Source: an uncultured Mucilaginibacter sp. (GTDB taxonomy: Bacteria > Bacteroidota > Bacteroidia > Sphingobacteriales > Sphingobacteriaceae). From it: DNA of 64,000 nucleotides. Location of the stretch: contig CAITEP010000008.1 in the NCBI GenBank assembly GCA_903891475.1, forward strand, positions 1 to 64,000, in the 5' to 3' direction. The notes beneath the pieces were generated by a model. The model had not been told where the DNA came from. It was given only the letters and a program-made list of their open reading frames with translations, and made no database searches. Positions 36,975 to 45,284 of this stretch are shown in pieces; the stretch's first letter is position 1, and the number at the start of each line of letters is the position of its first letter. The position numbers and the translations under genes are program-made.

Positions 36975-38540
36975 ATGAGAAGAATTTTACTTACCATATT
37001 TATTTGCGTTACTTTTAATGCAGCTTTTAGTCAATCACTTAGCCCACGTCAATTGTTTCCTGGTTTATTTGAAGCAGTTCAATTGTCGGATATATTTCCT
37101 GATAACAAAACATTTGTGGATTCGGCACCAAACCGCGACCCTAAGTTAATATTGAACGATTATAACGAACAAAAGGATAAAGCTGGCTTTGATCTAAAAG
37201 CTTTCGTGTATGCCAATTTTATAGTTCCTACAGCAAGCACTGCCTTATTTAAAACCGATATATCATTAGGTGTTCGTAAGCATATTGATACACTTTGGAA
37301 GGTGCTATACCGCAAGCACGATACCGTTTCAAAATATTCCTCGTTAATTCAGTTGCCAAATGATTTCATCATACCGGGTGGTAGGTTCAGGGAAACTTAT
37401 TATTGGGATTCTTATTTCACCATGTTGGGTCTGATTGAAAGTCATCAAACCCAAACCATAAAAAACATGATAGCCAATTTTGCTTTTATGATTGATAAAT
37501 ACGGTTTTATTCCTAATGGTACCCGAACTTATTATCTGACACGCTCACAGCCTCCATTTTTTAGCTTGATGGTTGATTTATTGGCAAAAATTGAAGGCGA
37601 GCAGGTTTATGTTAAATATCAATCGCAAATTATTAAAGAATATAATTTTTGGATGCTTGGATCTGAAAAATTAAAACCTAATCAGGCTTTCCGTAATTCA
37701 GTTAGGTTGGCCGATGGCGAAATTCTGAATCGTTATTGGGATGAATCAGACCAACCGCGCGAAGAATCCTACAAACAGGATGTAGAGTCAGCTAAAAAAA
37801 CCAAAAAAAAACCAGCCGATTTTTATCGCAATATCCGCGCAGCAGCTGAATCAGGTTGGGATTTTAGTACCCGCTGGATTGATACTACCGGAAGATTGGA
37901 AAACATCCAGACAACTTTTATTATCCCGGTTGATTTAAATTGCCTGATGTATCATTTAGAACTTACCGTTGCCAAAACTTACCAAATTCAAGGAAATAAT
38001 ACACAATATGCCTTGTTTGCCAATAAGGCCGAAACCCGTAAAAAAGCCATTTTAAAATATAGCTGGAGCGAAAAAAATGGCTGGTTTATGGACTACAACT
38101 GGCAACTAAAACAACAAACTCCAGTTGAAACGCTTGCTGGCTCCTACCCACTAGAATTTAAAATCGCTACTGCCAAACAAGCCGCAAAAGTTGCGGACAG
38201 ACTAAAAAATAAATTTTTAAAATCTGGTGGTTTGGTTACCACCTTAAACCGTAGCGGGCAGCAATGGGATAGTCCGAATGCATGGGCTCCATTACAATAC
38301 ATGGCTATTGATGGCTTAAATAATTATAATTTTAATAATTTAGCCAAAACCATTGCTCAAGATTGGGCGAGCAGTAACATTCAGGTATTTAATAGCACCG
38401 GTAAACTAATGGAGAAATACAACGTGATTGATACCGACGTTAAAGCAGGTGGTGGAGAATACCCATTGCAGGATGGTTTTGGTTGGACAAACGGTGTTTT
38501 GCTAAACTTGCTAAACAAATACCAAATGGATAATTTATAG
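36975..38540 (+). CDS. treA: Secreted GH37 trehalase
   Basis: Hydrolyses alpha,alpha-trehalose to two glucose molecules, probably in the periplasm. The 521-residue protein has a signal peptide (1-19, cleavage near FSQ) and both trehalase signatures: PGGRFRETYYWDSY (134-147) and QWDSPNAWAP (430-439). ESGWDFSTRW (292-301) carries the expected catalytic Asp (D296), and the glycine-rich GGGEYPLQDGFGWTNGV block lies near the C-terminus. It is monocistronic behind LacI-type operator repeats. With GH65 in the same locus it suggests that trehalose or trehalose-containing compounds are the target. Confidence 0.94.
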   Translation: MRRILLTIFICVTFNAAFSQSLSPRQLFPGLFEAVQLSDIFPDNKTFVDSAPNRDPKLILNDYNEQKDKAGFDLKAFVYANFIVPTASTALFKTDISLGVRKHIDTLWKVLYRKHDTVSKYSSLIQLPNDFIIPGGRFRETYYWDSYFTMLGLIESHQTQTIKNMIANFAFMIDKYGFIPNGTRTYYLTRSQPPFFSLMVDLLAKIEGEQVYVKYQSQIIKEYNFWMLGSEKLKPNQAFRNSVRLADGEILNRYWDESDQPREESYKQDVESAKKTKKKPADFYRNIRAAAESGWDFSTRWIDTTGRLENIQTTFIIPVDLNCLMYHLELTVAKTYQIQGNNTQYALFANKAETRKKAILKYSWSEKNGWFMDYNWQLKQQTPVETLAGSYPLEFKIATAKQAAKVADRLKNKFLKSGGLVTTLNRSGQQWDSPNAWAPLQYMAIDGLNNYNFNNLAKTIAQDWASSNIQVFNSTGKLMEKYNVIDTDVKAGGGEYPLQDGFGWTNGVLLNLLNKYQMDNL

Positions 38541-38624
38541 GGTCATTATTATTTTGCAGCTTAGCCAGCATTATTTTAGGGGAATAAAATTTTAGTTTTT
38601 TGTATTTTTACAAAAAATAAAAGC

Positions 38625-38981
38625 ATGTTAATTTACAAACAATTTACGTTTGATGCAGCGCATTTACTACCCAACGTTCCCGAAGGGCATAAATGTAAAA
38701 ACCTGCATGGCCATACCTATCACCTTACTGTTTTTGTAGAGGGTAGTTTGTTAGAGAAAGAAGGTTGGGTGATTGATTTTAGCGATTTAAAAGCCATTGT
38801 AAACCCCATTATTAAAATGGTTGACCATGCTTATTTAAACAATATACCCGGTTTAGAGAACCCTACTGCCGAAATTATTGCTATTTGGCTTTGGGATAAA
38901 ATAAAACCAAGTTTGCCAAGCCTTAAGCGTGTAGAACTAAAAGAAACCCCAAGTTGTGGCGTAATTTATGAAGGTGTTTAA
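38625..38981 (+). CDS. queD: 6-carboxy-5,6,7,8-tetrahydropterin synthase (QueD/PTPS family)
   Basis: Converts 7,8-dihydroneopterin triphosphate to 6-carboxytetrahydropterin in the queuosine/7-deazaguanine pathway. At 118 residues it is a normal QueD. The zinc ligands H13 (in DAAHLLP), H28 and H30 (in LHGHTYHL), the catalytic Cys of the CxxxHGH motif (C24), DFSDLK, DHAYLN, PTAEIIAIW and a C-terminal ETPSC are all present. It is 71 bases before ftsK, which has its own promoter-like box. Other queuosine genes are not in the window. Confidence 0.92.
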   Translation: MLIYKQFTFDAAHLLPNVPEGHKCKNLHGHTYHLTVFVEGSLLEKEGWVIDFSDLKAIVNPIIKMVDHAYLNNIPGLENPTAEIIAIWLWDKIKPSLPSLKRVELKETPSCGVIYEGV

Positions 38982-39021
38982 ACTTAATAATTATAAAAAT
39001 ATAGGTTTAAGCTTTTAACTT

Positions 39022-39029
39022 TACATTTG
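39022..39029 (+). promoter_or_regulatory. Candidate -7 box of ftsK
   Basis: TACATTTG is an exact TAnnTTTG match 24 bases before the ftsK ATG. The upstream box is poor, so this is a moderate call. Confidence 0.4.
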
Positions 39030-39052
39030 TAAATTAACAGGATAACATTAGG

Positions 39053-41623
39053 ATGGCGGTAAAAGGAAATCAATTTAAATCAAATAGCTTTAAGGAAGAA
39101 ACTACCCCGCAGCAACCCAAAACTAAAACGGATAAGGGAGCTGGTTTTTTTGATAAGTTGGCCTCTTTTAGTCCTACCGAATTTGCGAATAGCCGTTATA
39201 TCAAGATTTTAGGATTAACCTTTCTGCTTTTATCCATTTATTTTTTCATCGCCTTTACTTCATACCTATTCACTTGGCAAGAAGACCAAAGTTATGTTTC
39301 AACAATAAATGGTGGTTGGGGCAACCTATTTAAAACCAACAAGGAATTACTTGAAAACGGGTTAAAATCGCCTATAGTAGAGAATTGGCTTGGTAAATTT
39401 GGCGCCTTGCTTTCTAACCAGTTTATATATGAATGGTTTGGCATTGCTTCCTTTATTTTTATTTTTATCCTGTTTATTGTCGGGTACCGATTATTGTTCA
39501 AAATCCGTCTAATCTCCATCAGTAAAACACTTGGCTACTCGTTTTTCGCCATCATATTTTGCTCCATTACTTTCGGATTTTTTCATGGCCTGGTAAAAGA
39601 TACCCCAAATTTTTTGGAGGGCGAGTTTGGTTATTGGACGAATCAATTGCTTGCCGCCGAAATTGGTAAAGCGGGTACAGGCTTTATCCTTCTCTTTGCC
39701 TTATTAGCCATGCTGGTAGTGGCTTATAACATTGATTTTAAAATTCCTACCAAAAAACAAATAATTGAGCCAATTAATAACACTTTTGAGGATGATGGGT
39801 TAATGGAAGAAATGGAAGACGAGGAAGAAGATATAGATGAAGAGGTTGAACTTTCATTAATTGTAACCGAGCTGCCTTTAGAGGAAACCATAAAGCCCAT
39901 CAACAAACCGCTTCATTTCAACGATAAACCTTTGGAGCAAAATCCAATTTTTCATGAGCCGGTGGTGCTTTCGCCCGATCCGAAAAGTGATGATTATGAC
40001 AACAAAGATGATAATACCTTACCGCTTACCATAGGTTTAACCCGCCCAATGGCCGAACTTAGTATAGAGCAAGCCGATGAGGAAAAAGCAAAGAGCCTTT
40101 TAGAGCAATTTGGCGCGTACGACCATACGCTTGAACTTGCTTCGTACAAATACCCTACGCTTGATTTGTTGGAGAATTATGGCTCCAATAAAATCAATGT
40201 AAATGCGGATGAACTGGAGGCCAACAAAAACAAAATTGTTGAAACCCTGAACCATTACAACATTGAGATTGACAAAATAAAAGCTACCATTGGGCCAACG
40301 GTAACTTTATATGAGATTATTCCGGCTCCGGGTGTGCGTATATCAAAAATTAAAAACCTGGAAGATGATATTGCCTTAAGTTTAGCTGCTTTGGGCATAC
40401 GCATTATAGCCCCTATGCCAGGTAAAGGAACTATTGGGATTGAGGTTCCTAACCAACACCCCGAAATGGTTTCTATGCGCTCGGTTTTGGCTACCGAGAA
40501 GTATCAAAATACCACCATGGATTTACCTATTGCCCTTGGTAAAACCATCAGTAACGAAGTATTTATTGCCGATTTGGCTAAAATGCCTCACTTATTGGTT
40601 GCTGGTGCAACTGGGCAGGGTAAATCGGTAGGCATCAATGCCATATTGGTCTCCCTCCTATTCAAAAAACATCCGTCCGAATTAAAGTTTGTATTGGTTG
40701 ACCCTAAAAAGGTAGAGCTTACACTTTTTAGAAAGATTGAAAGACACTTCCTCGCAAAATTACCTGATGAAGCCGATGCTATCATTACCGATACCAAAAA
40801 AGTAGTGAACACCTTGAATTCATTATGTATTGAAATGGATGAGCGTTATGATTTGTTAAAGGACGCGCAGGTAAGAAACATTAAGGAATACAATCAAAAA
40901 TTTACCAGTCGTAAAATAAGCGACCCTGAGAAACACCGTTACTTGCCTTATATCGTTTTGGTTATTGATGAATTTGCGGATTTAATGATGACGGCGGGTA
41001 AAGAAGTAGAAGTACCGATTGCCCGTATAGCGCAGCTGGCCCGTGCGGTGGGTATACATTTGGTGATAGCTACACAAAGGCCATCTGTTAATATCATTAC
41101 TGGTACCATTAAGGCCAACTTCCCATCTAGGTTAGCGTTTAGGGTACTATCAAAAATTGACTCACGTACTATTTTAGATACTGGTGGTGCCGACCAGCTG
41201 ATTGGTCGTGGTGATATGCTGCTATCTACAGGAAGCGACCTCATCCGCCTGCAATGCGCTTTTGTTGATACGCCGGAAGTGGAGCGCATATCCGATTTTA
41301 TAGGTAACCAACGTGGTTATCCATCAGCCATGTACTTGCCCGAATATGTAGGCGAAGGCGAAGCTGCCAGTACCAAAGAGTACGACCCTGATAACCGTGA
41401 CCCTATGTTTGAGGAAGCTGCTAGGTTGATTGTTTTACACCAACAAGGTTCCACCTCGCTTATCCAACGAAAAATGAAACTAGGCTATAACCGCGCAGGC
41501 CGCATTATTGACCAATTGGAAGCGGCAGGTATAGTTGGCCCCTTTGAAGGTAGCAAAGCACGTGATGTATTATACCCCGATGAATACAGTTTAGAACGCT
41601 ATTTGGAGACTTTGCAAAAGTAA
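39053..41623 (+). CDS. ftsK: DNA translocase FtsK
   Basis: Septum-located ATPase that pumps chromosome ends into daughter cells and activates dimer resolution. The 856-residue protein has four N-terminal helices (about 50-72, 126-148, 160-182, 208-226), an acidic linker (245-330), and the motor: alpha domain from about 370, Walker A GATGQGKSVG (518-527), Walker B YIVLVIDEFADL (near 635-645), VHLVIATQRPS-like region and the QLIGRGDMLL loop. A C-terminal gamma winged-helix domain (about 780-856, ending YSLERYLETLQK) reads polar DNA sequences. Sequence just upstream includes a -7-like box. Downstream LolA follows after 69 bases. Confidence 0.96.
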   Translation: MAVKGNQFKSNSFKEETTPQQPKTKTDKGAGFFDKLASFSPTEFANSRYIKILGLTFLLLSIYFFIAFTSYLFTWQEDQSYVSTINGGWGNLFKTNKELLENGLKSPIVENWLGKFGALLSNQFIYEWFGIASFIFIFILFIVGYRLLFKIRLISISKTLGYSFFAIIFCSITFGFFHGLVKDTPNFLEGEFGYWTNQLLAAEIGKAGTGFILLFALLAMLVVAYNIDFKIPTKKQIIEPINNTFEDDGLMEEMEDEEEDIDEEVELSLIVTELPLEETIKPINKPLHFNDKPLEQNPIFHEPVVLSPDPKSDDYDNKDDNTLPLTIGLTRPMAELSIEQADEEKAKSLLEQFGAYDHTLELASYKYPTLDLLENYGSNKINVNADELEANKNKIVETLNHYNIEIDKIKATIGPTVTLYEIIPAPGVRISKIKNLEDDIALSLAALGIRIIAPMPGKGTIGIEVPNQHPEMVSMRSVLATEKYQNTTMDLPIALGKTISNEVFIADLAKMPHLLVAGATGQGKSVGINAILVSLLFKKHPSELKFVLVDPKKVELTLFRKIERHFLAKLPDEADAIITDTKKVVNTLNSLCIEMDERYDLLKDAQVRNIKEYNQKFTSRKISDPEKHRYLPYIVLVIDEFADLMMTAGKEVEVPIARIAQLARAVGIHLVIATQRPSVNIITGTIKANFPSRLAFRVLSKIDSRTILDTGGADQLIGRGDMLLSTGSDLIRLQCAFVDTPEVERISDFIGNQRGYPSAMYLPEYVGEGEAASTKEYDPDNRDPMFEEAARLIVLHQQGSTSLIQRKMKLGYNRAGRIIDQLEAAGIVGPFEGSKARDVLYPDEYSLERYLETLQK

Positions 41624-41692
41624 AGGCAATTTAAGCATTTTTACGTTCGTTAACCTGTAACAAATTAATGTTTTTATCCTTCTAAATTACTT

Positions 41693-42382
41693 ATGAAAAC
41701 AATGAAAAAACTAATCCTATTCAGTTTACTATTTTTAGGTTCAATATCAACCCTATTCGCGCAAAAAGATACTGAAGCAGCCGAAATCCTCAAAAAAATA
41801 AGCACGAAGTACAAATCGTTTGAGGTAATAAGGTCAGATTTTTATTTTACTATTGAGAATCAACAAGCTAGTATCCGGGTTACTCAAACAGGTACCTTAT
41901 ATACAAAATCAAAAACTAATAAGTTTCGGGTTACCTTATATGGGCCTGAAAATGCTGCCAAACCAATTATTGAACAGGAAATAATAAGTGATGGCAAAAC
42001 ACAATGGACTTATCTTAAAAAAAACAATGAGGTACAGGTAACCAATGCCGACAATACCGAGGAAGCCATGAACCCTGCAAAAATATTCACCATATATGAG
42101 CAGGGTTATAAATACATATACAATGGCGAAAAAAAGGAAAATGGAGTTGTTTACCAAGAAATTGACCTAACGCCCGAGAATGCTGATAAGGAGTTTTTTA
42201 AAGTTCGCCTAACAATTGATAAATTGAAGAAGCAAATTTATAGCGCACTTATTTTTGACAAGAATGGCAATAAATATACAATTACTATACGCAACCTAAC
42301 AGGTAACCCACCCATAGCCGAAAACATTTTCACCTTTGATGTAAAAGAACACAAGGGTGTTGAAGTGGTAGATTTAAAGTAA
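41693..42382 (+). CDS. LolA-like outer-membrane lipoprotein carrier protein
   Basis: A 229-residue periplasmic protein (signal peptide ending near LFAQ, residues 1-23) resembling LolA, which shuttles lipoproteins from the inner to the outer membrane. Supporting blocks are an N-terminal EILKKISTKYKSFEVIRSDF helix, the strand pattern GTLYTKSKTNKFRVTL, ISDGKTQWTYLKKNNEVQVTN, and the C-terminal PIAENIFTFDV segment. It directly follows ftsK, an arrangement seen in other Bacteroidota. A second ATG at 41702 could be the start instead. Confidence 0.82.
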   Translation: MKTMKKLILFSLLFLGSISTLFAQKDTEAAEILKKISTKYKSFEVIRSDFYFTIENQQASIRVTQTGTLYTKSKTNKFRVTLYGPENAAKPIIEQEIISDGKTQWTYLKKNNEVQVTNADNTEEAMNPAKIFTIYEQGYKYIYNGEKKENGVVYQEIDLTPENADKEFFKVRLTIDKLKKQIYSALIFDKNGNKYTITIRNLTGNPPIAENIFTFDVKEHKGVEVVDLK

Positions 42383-42559
42383 TGACAATTCAACGATGAG
42401 GTAAAGTGGGAAATTTTATTTATGTAATAAATAGCCATTCCATTTATAAACTTTAATAAATAAAAAACATCTTTTTTTTACAATCATTTTAAACCATTCT
42501 ATCTTTTTTTGGTCTATGAAGTATTACAAAAAATACTCAAAATTTAAATTAACCAAAAA

Positions 42560-42880
42560 ATGAAAAAAACAGTATTTCTATTTGCCATTTTGATGCTAAG
42601 TGGTAGGTTGTTATTTGCGCAAACTATTACAATCAATTTTGATGTTATAAGCGGAAAAAGACCACCAGCCCCAAATGAGGCCTTACTAATGAGGGCAGAA
42701 GAAGCCACTCATCCAAAAATTACCAAAGCTATGCATGATATTGAAGATTCAATCAGGCAATTACAATCTGCACCTGATGATTTTGGTGGCAATAAAGGAC
42801 AGGCCATTAACGATTTAAAACAAGCTTTAACCTCATTACGTAGGGCTTTGTATTTTAGAATATATCAAGACACCCACTAA
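42560..42880 (+). CDS. Small secreted protein, paralogue pair member 1
   Basis: A 106-residue protein with a signal peptide (1-21, LLFAQ) and no recognised family. The mature part is about 85 residues: a short strand (TITINFDVISG), a charged stretch MRAEEATHPKI, and a helical C-terminus with PDDFGG, QAINDLKQAL and SLRRALYFRIYQD. It aligns without gaps to the gene at 43082 (about 68 of 106 residues identical by my hand count). It has its own terminator. Function unknown; periplasmic location inferred. Confidence 0.7.
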   Translation: MKKTVFLFAILMLSGRLLFAQTITINFDVISGKRPPAPNEALLMRAEEATHPKITKAMHDIEDSIRQLQSAPDDFGGNKGQAINDLKQALTSLRRALYFRIYQDTH

Positions 42881-42904
42881 TAATGCCTCTATAATTTCAA
42901 CAAG

Positions 42905-42937
42905 AAGCGCGGATCTTTCATTAGTTCCGTGCTTTTT
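42905..42937 (+). terminator. Terminator after small secreted gene 1
   Basis: Stem AAGCGCGGA / TCCGTGCTT (42905-42913 with 42926-42934, one G-U pair) followed by T5. Confidence 0.65.
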
Positions 42938-43081
42938 AATTTTTAAGGGCATGTTTTATAAATACATTTTAGCCTTCACTTTCCTATTTTTTATTTGCCT
43001 CATTTTTAAAAAACTTTTTTGATTTATTCCTGTTTTACCAAGGTACTTAATAATTAATTAAGGTATAAACAATCAAAAAAA

Positions 43082-43402
43082 ATGAAAAAAAAGACAATTC
43101 TATTTGTTATTTTAATGTTGAGTGGTGCTACATTATTTGCTCAAGGCATACATATTAATTTTGATGTATTAAGCGGAAGAAGACATCCCGACCGTGATGA
43201 AGCCTTTATGATGAGAAGGGAAGAAAACAATCATCCACGTATTACGCAATCCATGCATAATATAGAAAATGTAATAAGCACATTAAATAGTACACCGGAT
43301 GACTTTGGAGGTCATAAAGCCCAAGCAATTGCCGATTTACAACAAGCTTTAAATTCTTTACGAAGAGCCTTGTATTATAAAATTTACCAGGATAATCGCT
43401 AA
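43082..43402 (+). CDS. Small secreted protein, paralogue pair member 2
   Basis: A 106-residue secreted protein (signal peptide 1-21, TLFAQ), the same length as its neighbour at 42560 and colinear with it. The shared C-terminal pattern PDDFGG-x-K-x-QAI-x-DL-x-QAL-x-SLRRALY-x-x-IYQD is the best conserved part and looks like an amphipathic helix pair; the middle region is more variable and charged (MMRREENNHPRI). Each copy is separately terminated, so the two may be differently regulated. No family recognised. Confidence 0.7.
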   Translation: MKKKTILFVILMLSGATLFAQGIHINFDVLSGRRHPDRDEAFMMRREENNHPRITQSMHNIENVISTLNSTPDDFGGHKAQAIADLQQALNSLRRALYYKIYQDNR

Positions 43403-43417
43403 GCAATTAATTATTAT

Positions 43418-43462
43418 AAAAAGGAGCACAATACCTAATAGGGCATTGTGCTCCTTTTTTTT
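43418..43462. terminator. Strong terminator after small secreted gene 2
   Basis: A 15-base perfect stem (43418-43432 with 43445-43459), extended to the 3' side by a run of eight T (43455-43462). The left flank is A-rich, so it can act in both directions. Confidence 0.85.
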
Positions 43463-43652
43463 GGATACCTATTAATTTAATTTTAATGCTATGAATGCTT
43501 ATATGCTATTCAATAAATCAAACTATTGGCATAAACCTATGGTTGTTAAATAGTGTTAAATGAATATAATTTCACATTAAAATCAGATTTGGCAGATAAT
43601 ATTGTCTCAAATTTACGCTTAAACACGTATATAAAACAATTTGTTATTACTC

Positions 43653-44090
43653 ATGAAGTTTTTATTAATTACAATTTTTTCCGCATTTATTTATACCGCA
43701 ACCTGGCTAGGCGATTTTAACGAAGCTACCGCTACTGCAGCCAAAGAACATAAGCTTATATTGATTAACTTCTCCGGTTCCGATTGGTGCGGTCCTTGTA
43801 TCCGTGAGCGAAAAGAAATTTTAGAAACCGCCACCTTTGAAGGTTATGCGGCAAGTCATTTAGTTTTGGTACGTGCCGATTTTCCTCGAAAAAGCAAAAA
43901 CCAACTAAGTAAAGAACAAACTAAAAAAAATGAGGCACTAGCCGATAAATATAACCCTGAAGGTAAATTCCCTTATACCTTATTGGTTGATGAGCATGGC
44001 AAAGTACTAAAAGAATGGGATGGTTTCCCGAATGTATCGCCCGAAAAGTTTGTAGAGCAAATATCAGAATTCGCCGGAAATGGTAATTAA
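43653..44090 (+). CDS. Secreted thioredoxin-like protein
   Basis: A 145-residue thioredoxin-fold protein with an N-terminal signal sequence or anchor (MKFLLITIFSAFIY) and the active-site motif SGSDWCGPCIRERKEI. It resembles the thioredoxin/DsbD-gamma-like group with FPYTLLVDEHGKVLKEWDG before the C-terminal helix. The ATG at 43653 is preferred to the in-frame TTG at 43641. It is the first gene of a four-gene operon and overlaps apbE by 11 bases, which suggests coupled translation. It probably keeps a periplasmic partner reduced, perhaps the Cys-rich DUF4266 lipoprotein. Confidence 0.85.
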   Translation: MKFLLITIFSAFIYTATWLGDFNEATATAAKEHKLILINFSGSDWCGPCIRERKEILETATFEGYAASHLVLVRADFPRKSKNQLSKEQTKKNEALADKYNPEGKFPYTLLVDEHGKVLKEWDGFPNVSPEKFVEQISEFAGNGN

Positions 44091-45030
44091 TCCGCCTAAA
44101 AGCAAACTCGAGGTTTTTAAAAAATCATTAATCCTAATGGGTAACCGTTTTGAGCTAAGCGCGGTTGCCGCCGAACAACAAATTGCTGATGCGCAAATTG
44201 AAAGCGGTATTATTGAAATTCAACGTATTGAAAAGCTATTAACCACCTATAGCGATGATAGTCAAACTAATGACATAAACAGAAATGCAGGTATAAAGCC
44301 GGTAAAAGTTGACCAAGAGGTTTTTAATCTGATTGAGCGTTCAATCAAAATATCAGACCTAACTCAAGGAGCTTTTGATATTACTTATGGCTCGATTGAT
44401 AAGAGCCTATGGAATTTTGATGTCAACATGAAAAAACTACCTGATGCCGAGACTGCTAAAAAAGCGGTTAGGTTAATAAATTATAAAAACATCATTCTTG
44501 ATAACACCAATAGAACCGTTTTTTTGAAGGAAGAAGGAATGCGCATAGGCTTTGGTGGTATAGGTAAAGGTTATGCTGCCGATAGGGCCAAAATGGTGAT
44601 GAAAGATAATGGTTGTGAAAGCGGCATCGTCAATGCATCAGGCGATTTAACGGTATGGGGTAGCCAACCAGATGGTAGCGACTGGACAGTTGGGGTAGTA
44701 AACCCGAATGTAAAAGGTGAAGCGTTTTCTTATATGAGTGTAACCGGTTTAGCAATAGCAACTTCCGGAAATTATGAAAAATATGCGGTAATTGATGGTA
44801 AAAAATATTCGCATACCATTAGCCCTAAAACTGGCTTGCCTGTTTCGGGTATAAAAAGTGTAACCATCATTACTAAAAGTGCGGAAGTTGCTGACGCCAT
44901 GGCTACCCCTGTTATGATAATGGGTATTAATACAGGAATGGATTTAATTAATCAACTCAAAGATATTGAAGCTATTATAATTGACGACGATAATAACTTA
45001 TACACAACTAGAAATATTAATTTAAGATAA
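44080..45030 (+). CDS. apbE: ApbE-family FAD:protein FMN transferase
   Basis: Transfers FMN from FAD to a Ser/Thr of extracytoplasmic redox proteins. The 316-residue product has the ApbE pattern: MGNRFELSAVA start strand, EIQRIEKLLTTYSDDSQTNDINRNAG, GAFDITYGSIDKSLWNFD, the FGGIGKGYAADRA block, SGIVNASGDLTVWG, ATSGNYEKY and HTISPKTGLPVSGIKSVTII with metal-site residues near ADAMATPVMIMG. No clear signal peptide or lipobox is seen, unlike many ApbE proteins. It overlaps the thioredoxin gene and is 7 bases before the DUF4266 gene. Confidence 0.9.
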   Translation: MVINPPKSKLEVFKKSLILMGNRFELSAVAAEQQIADAQIESGIIEIQRIEKLLTTYSDDSQTNDINRNAGIKPVKVDQEVFNLIERSIKISDLTQGAFDITYGSIDKSLWNFDVNMKKLPDAETAKKAVRLINYKNIILDNTNRTVFLKEEGMRIGFGGIGKGYAADRAKMVMKDNGCESGIVNASGDLTVWGSQPDGSDWTVGVVNPNVKGEAFSYMSVTGLAIATSGNYEKYAVIDGKKYSHTISPKTGLPVSGIKSVTIITKSAEVADAMATPVMIMGINTGMDLINQLKDIEAIIIDDDNNLYTTRNINLR

Positions 45031-45037
45031 AGAAAAA

Positions 45038-45259
45038 ATGATAAATCGATTTTTAAAAATATCGGCCTTGGCGCTGCTCGTTTTTGGCACAACCTCGTGT
45101 GTACACCTTAAAGAGTATCAGAAAAACAAAATTAATGATTCGGAAATGGCACTTAGTAACCGAAAAGTTGAAAAAAACGAACTGAATTTCCAATCATACC
45201 GCGAAGCGGCATCTGGAGCAAATGCTGGCAAAACAGGTGGTGGATGTGGCTGTAATTAA
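45038..45259 (+). CDS. DUF4266 small lipoprotein
   Basis: A 73-residue lipoprotein (FGTTSC, Cys 21) with a short charged mature part and a Gly-Cys-rich C-terminus GGGCGCN, the hallmark of the DUF4266 family. Just before it lies REAASGANAG, which resembles the flavinylation motif of ApbE substrates except that the expected Thr/Ser acceptor is Asn. The two C-terminal cysteines could bind a metal or exchange disulfides with the operon's thioredoxin. Role unknown; conserved company with ApbE, thioredoxin and DUF3570 argues that they act together at the outer membrane. Confidence 0.8.
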   Translation: MINRFLKISALALLVFGTTSCVHLKEYQKNKINDSEMALSNRKVEKNELNFQSYREAASGANAGKTGGGCGCN

Positions 45260-45284
45260 TAAAATTTAAGTATAAATATAATAC

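Noticed and set aside
40948-41289. Leftward open frame of 113 codons
   Set aside because: Antisense to the ftsK motor domain, no features of its own.
45180-45230. Flavinylation site in the DUF4266 protein
   Set aside because: SGAN lacks the Thr/Ser that ApbE modifies, so it is recorded as a curiosity, not called as a site.
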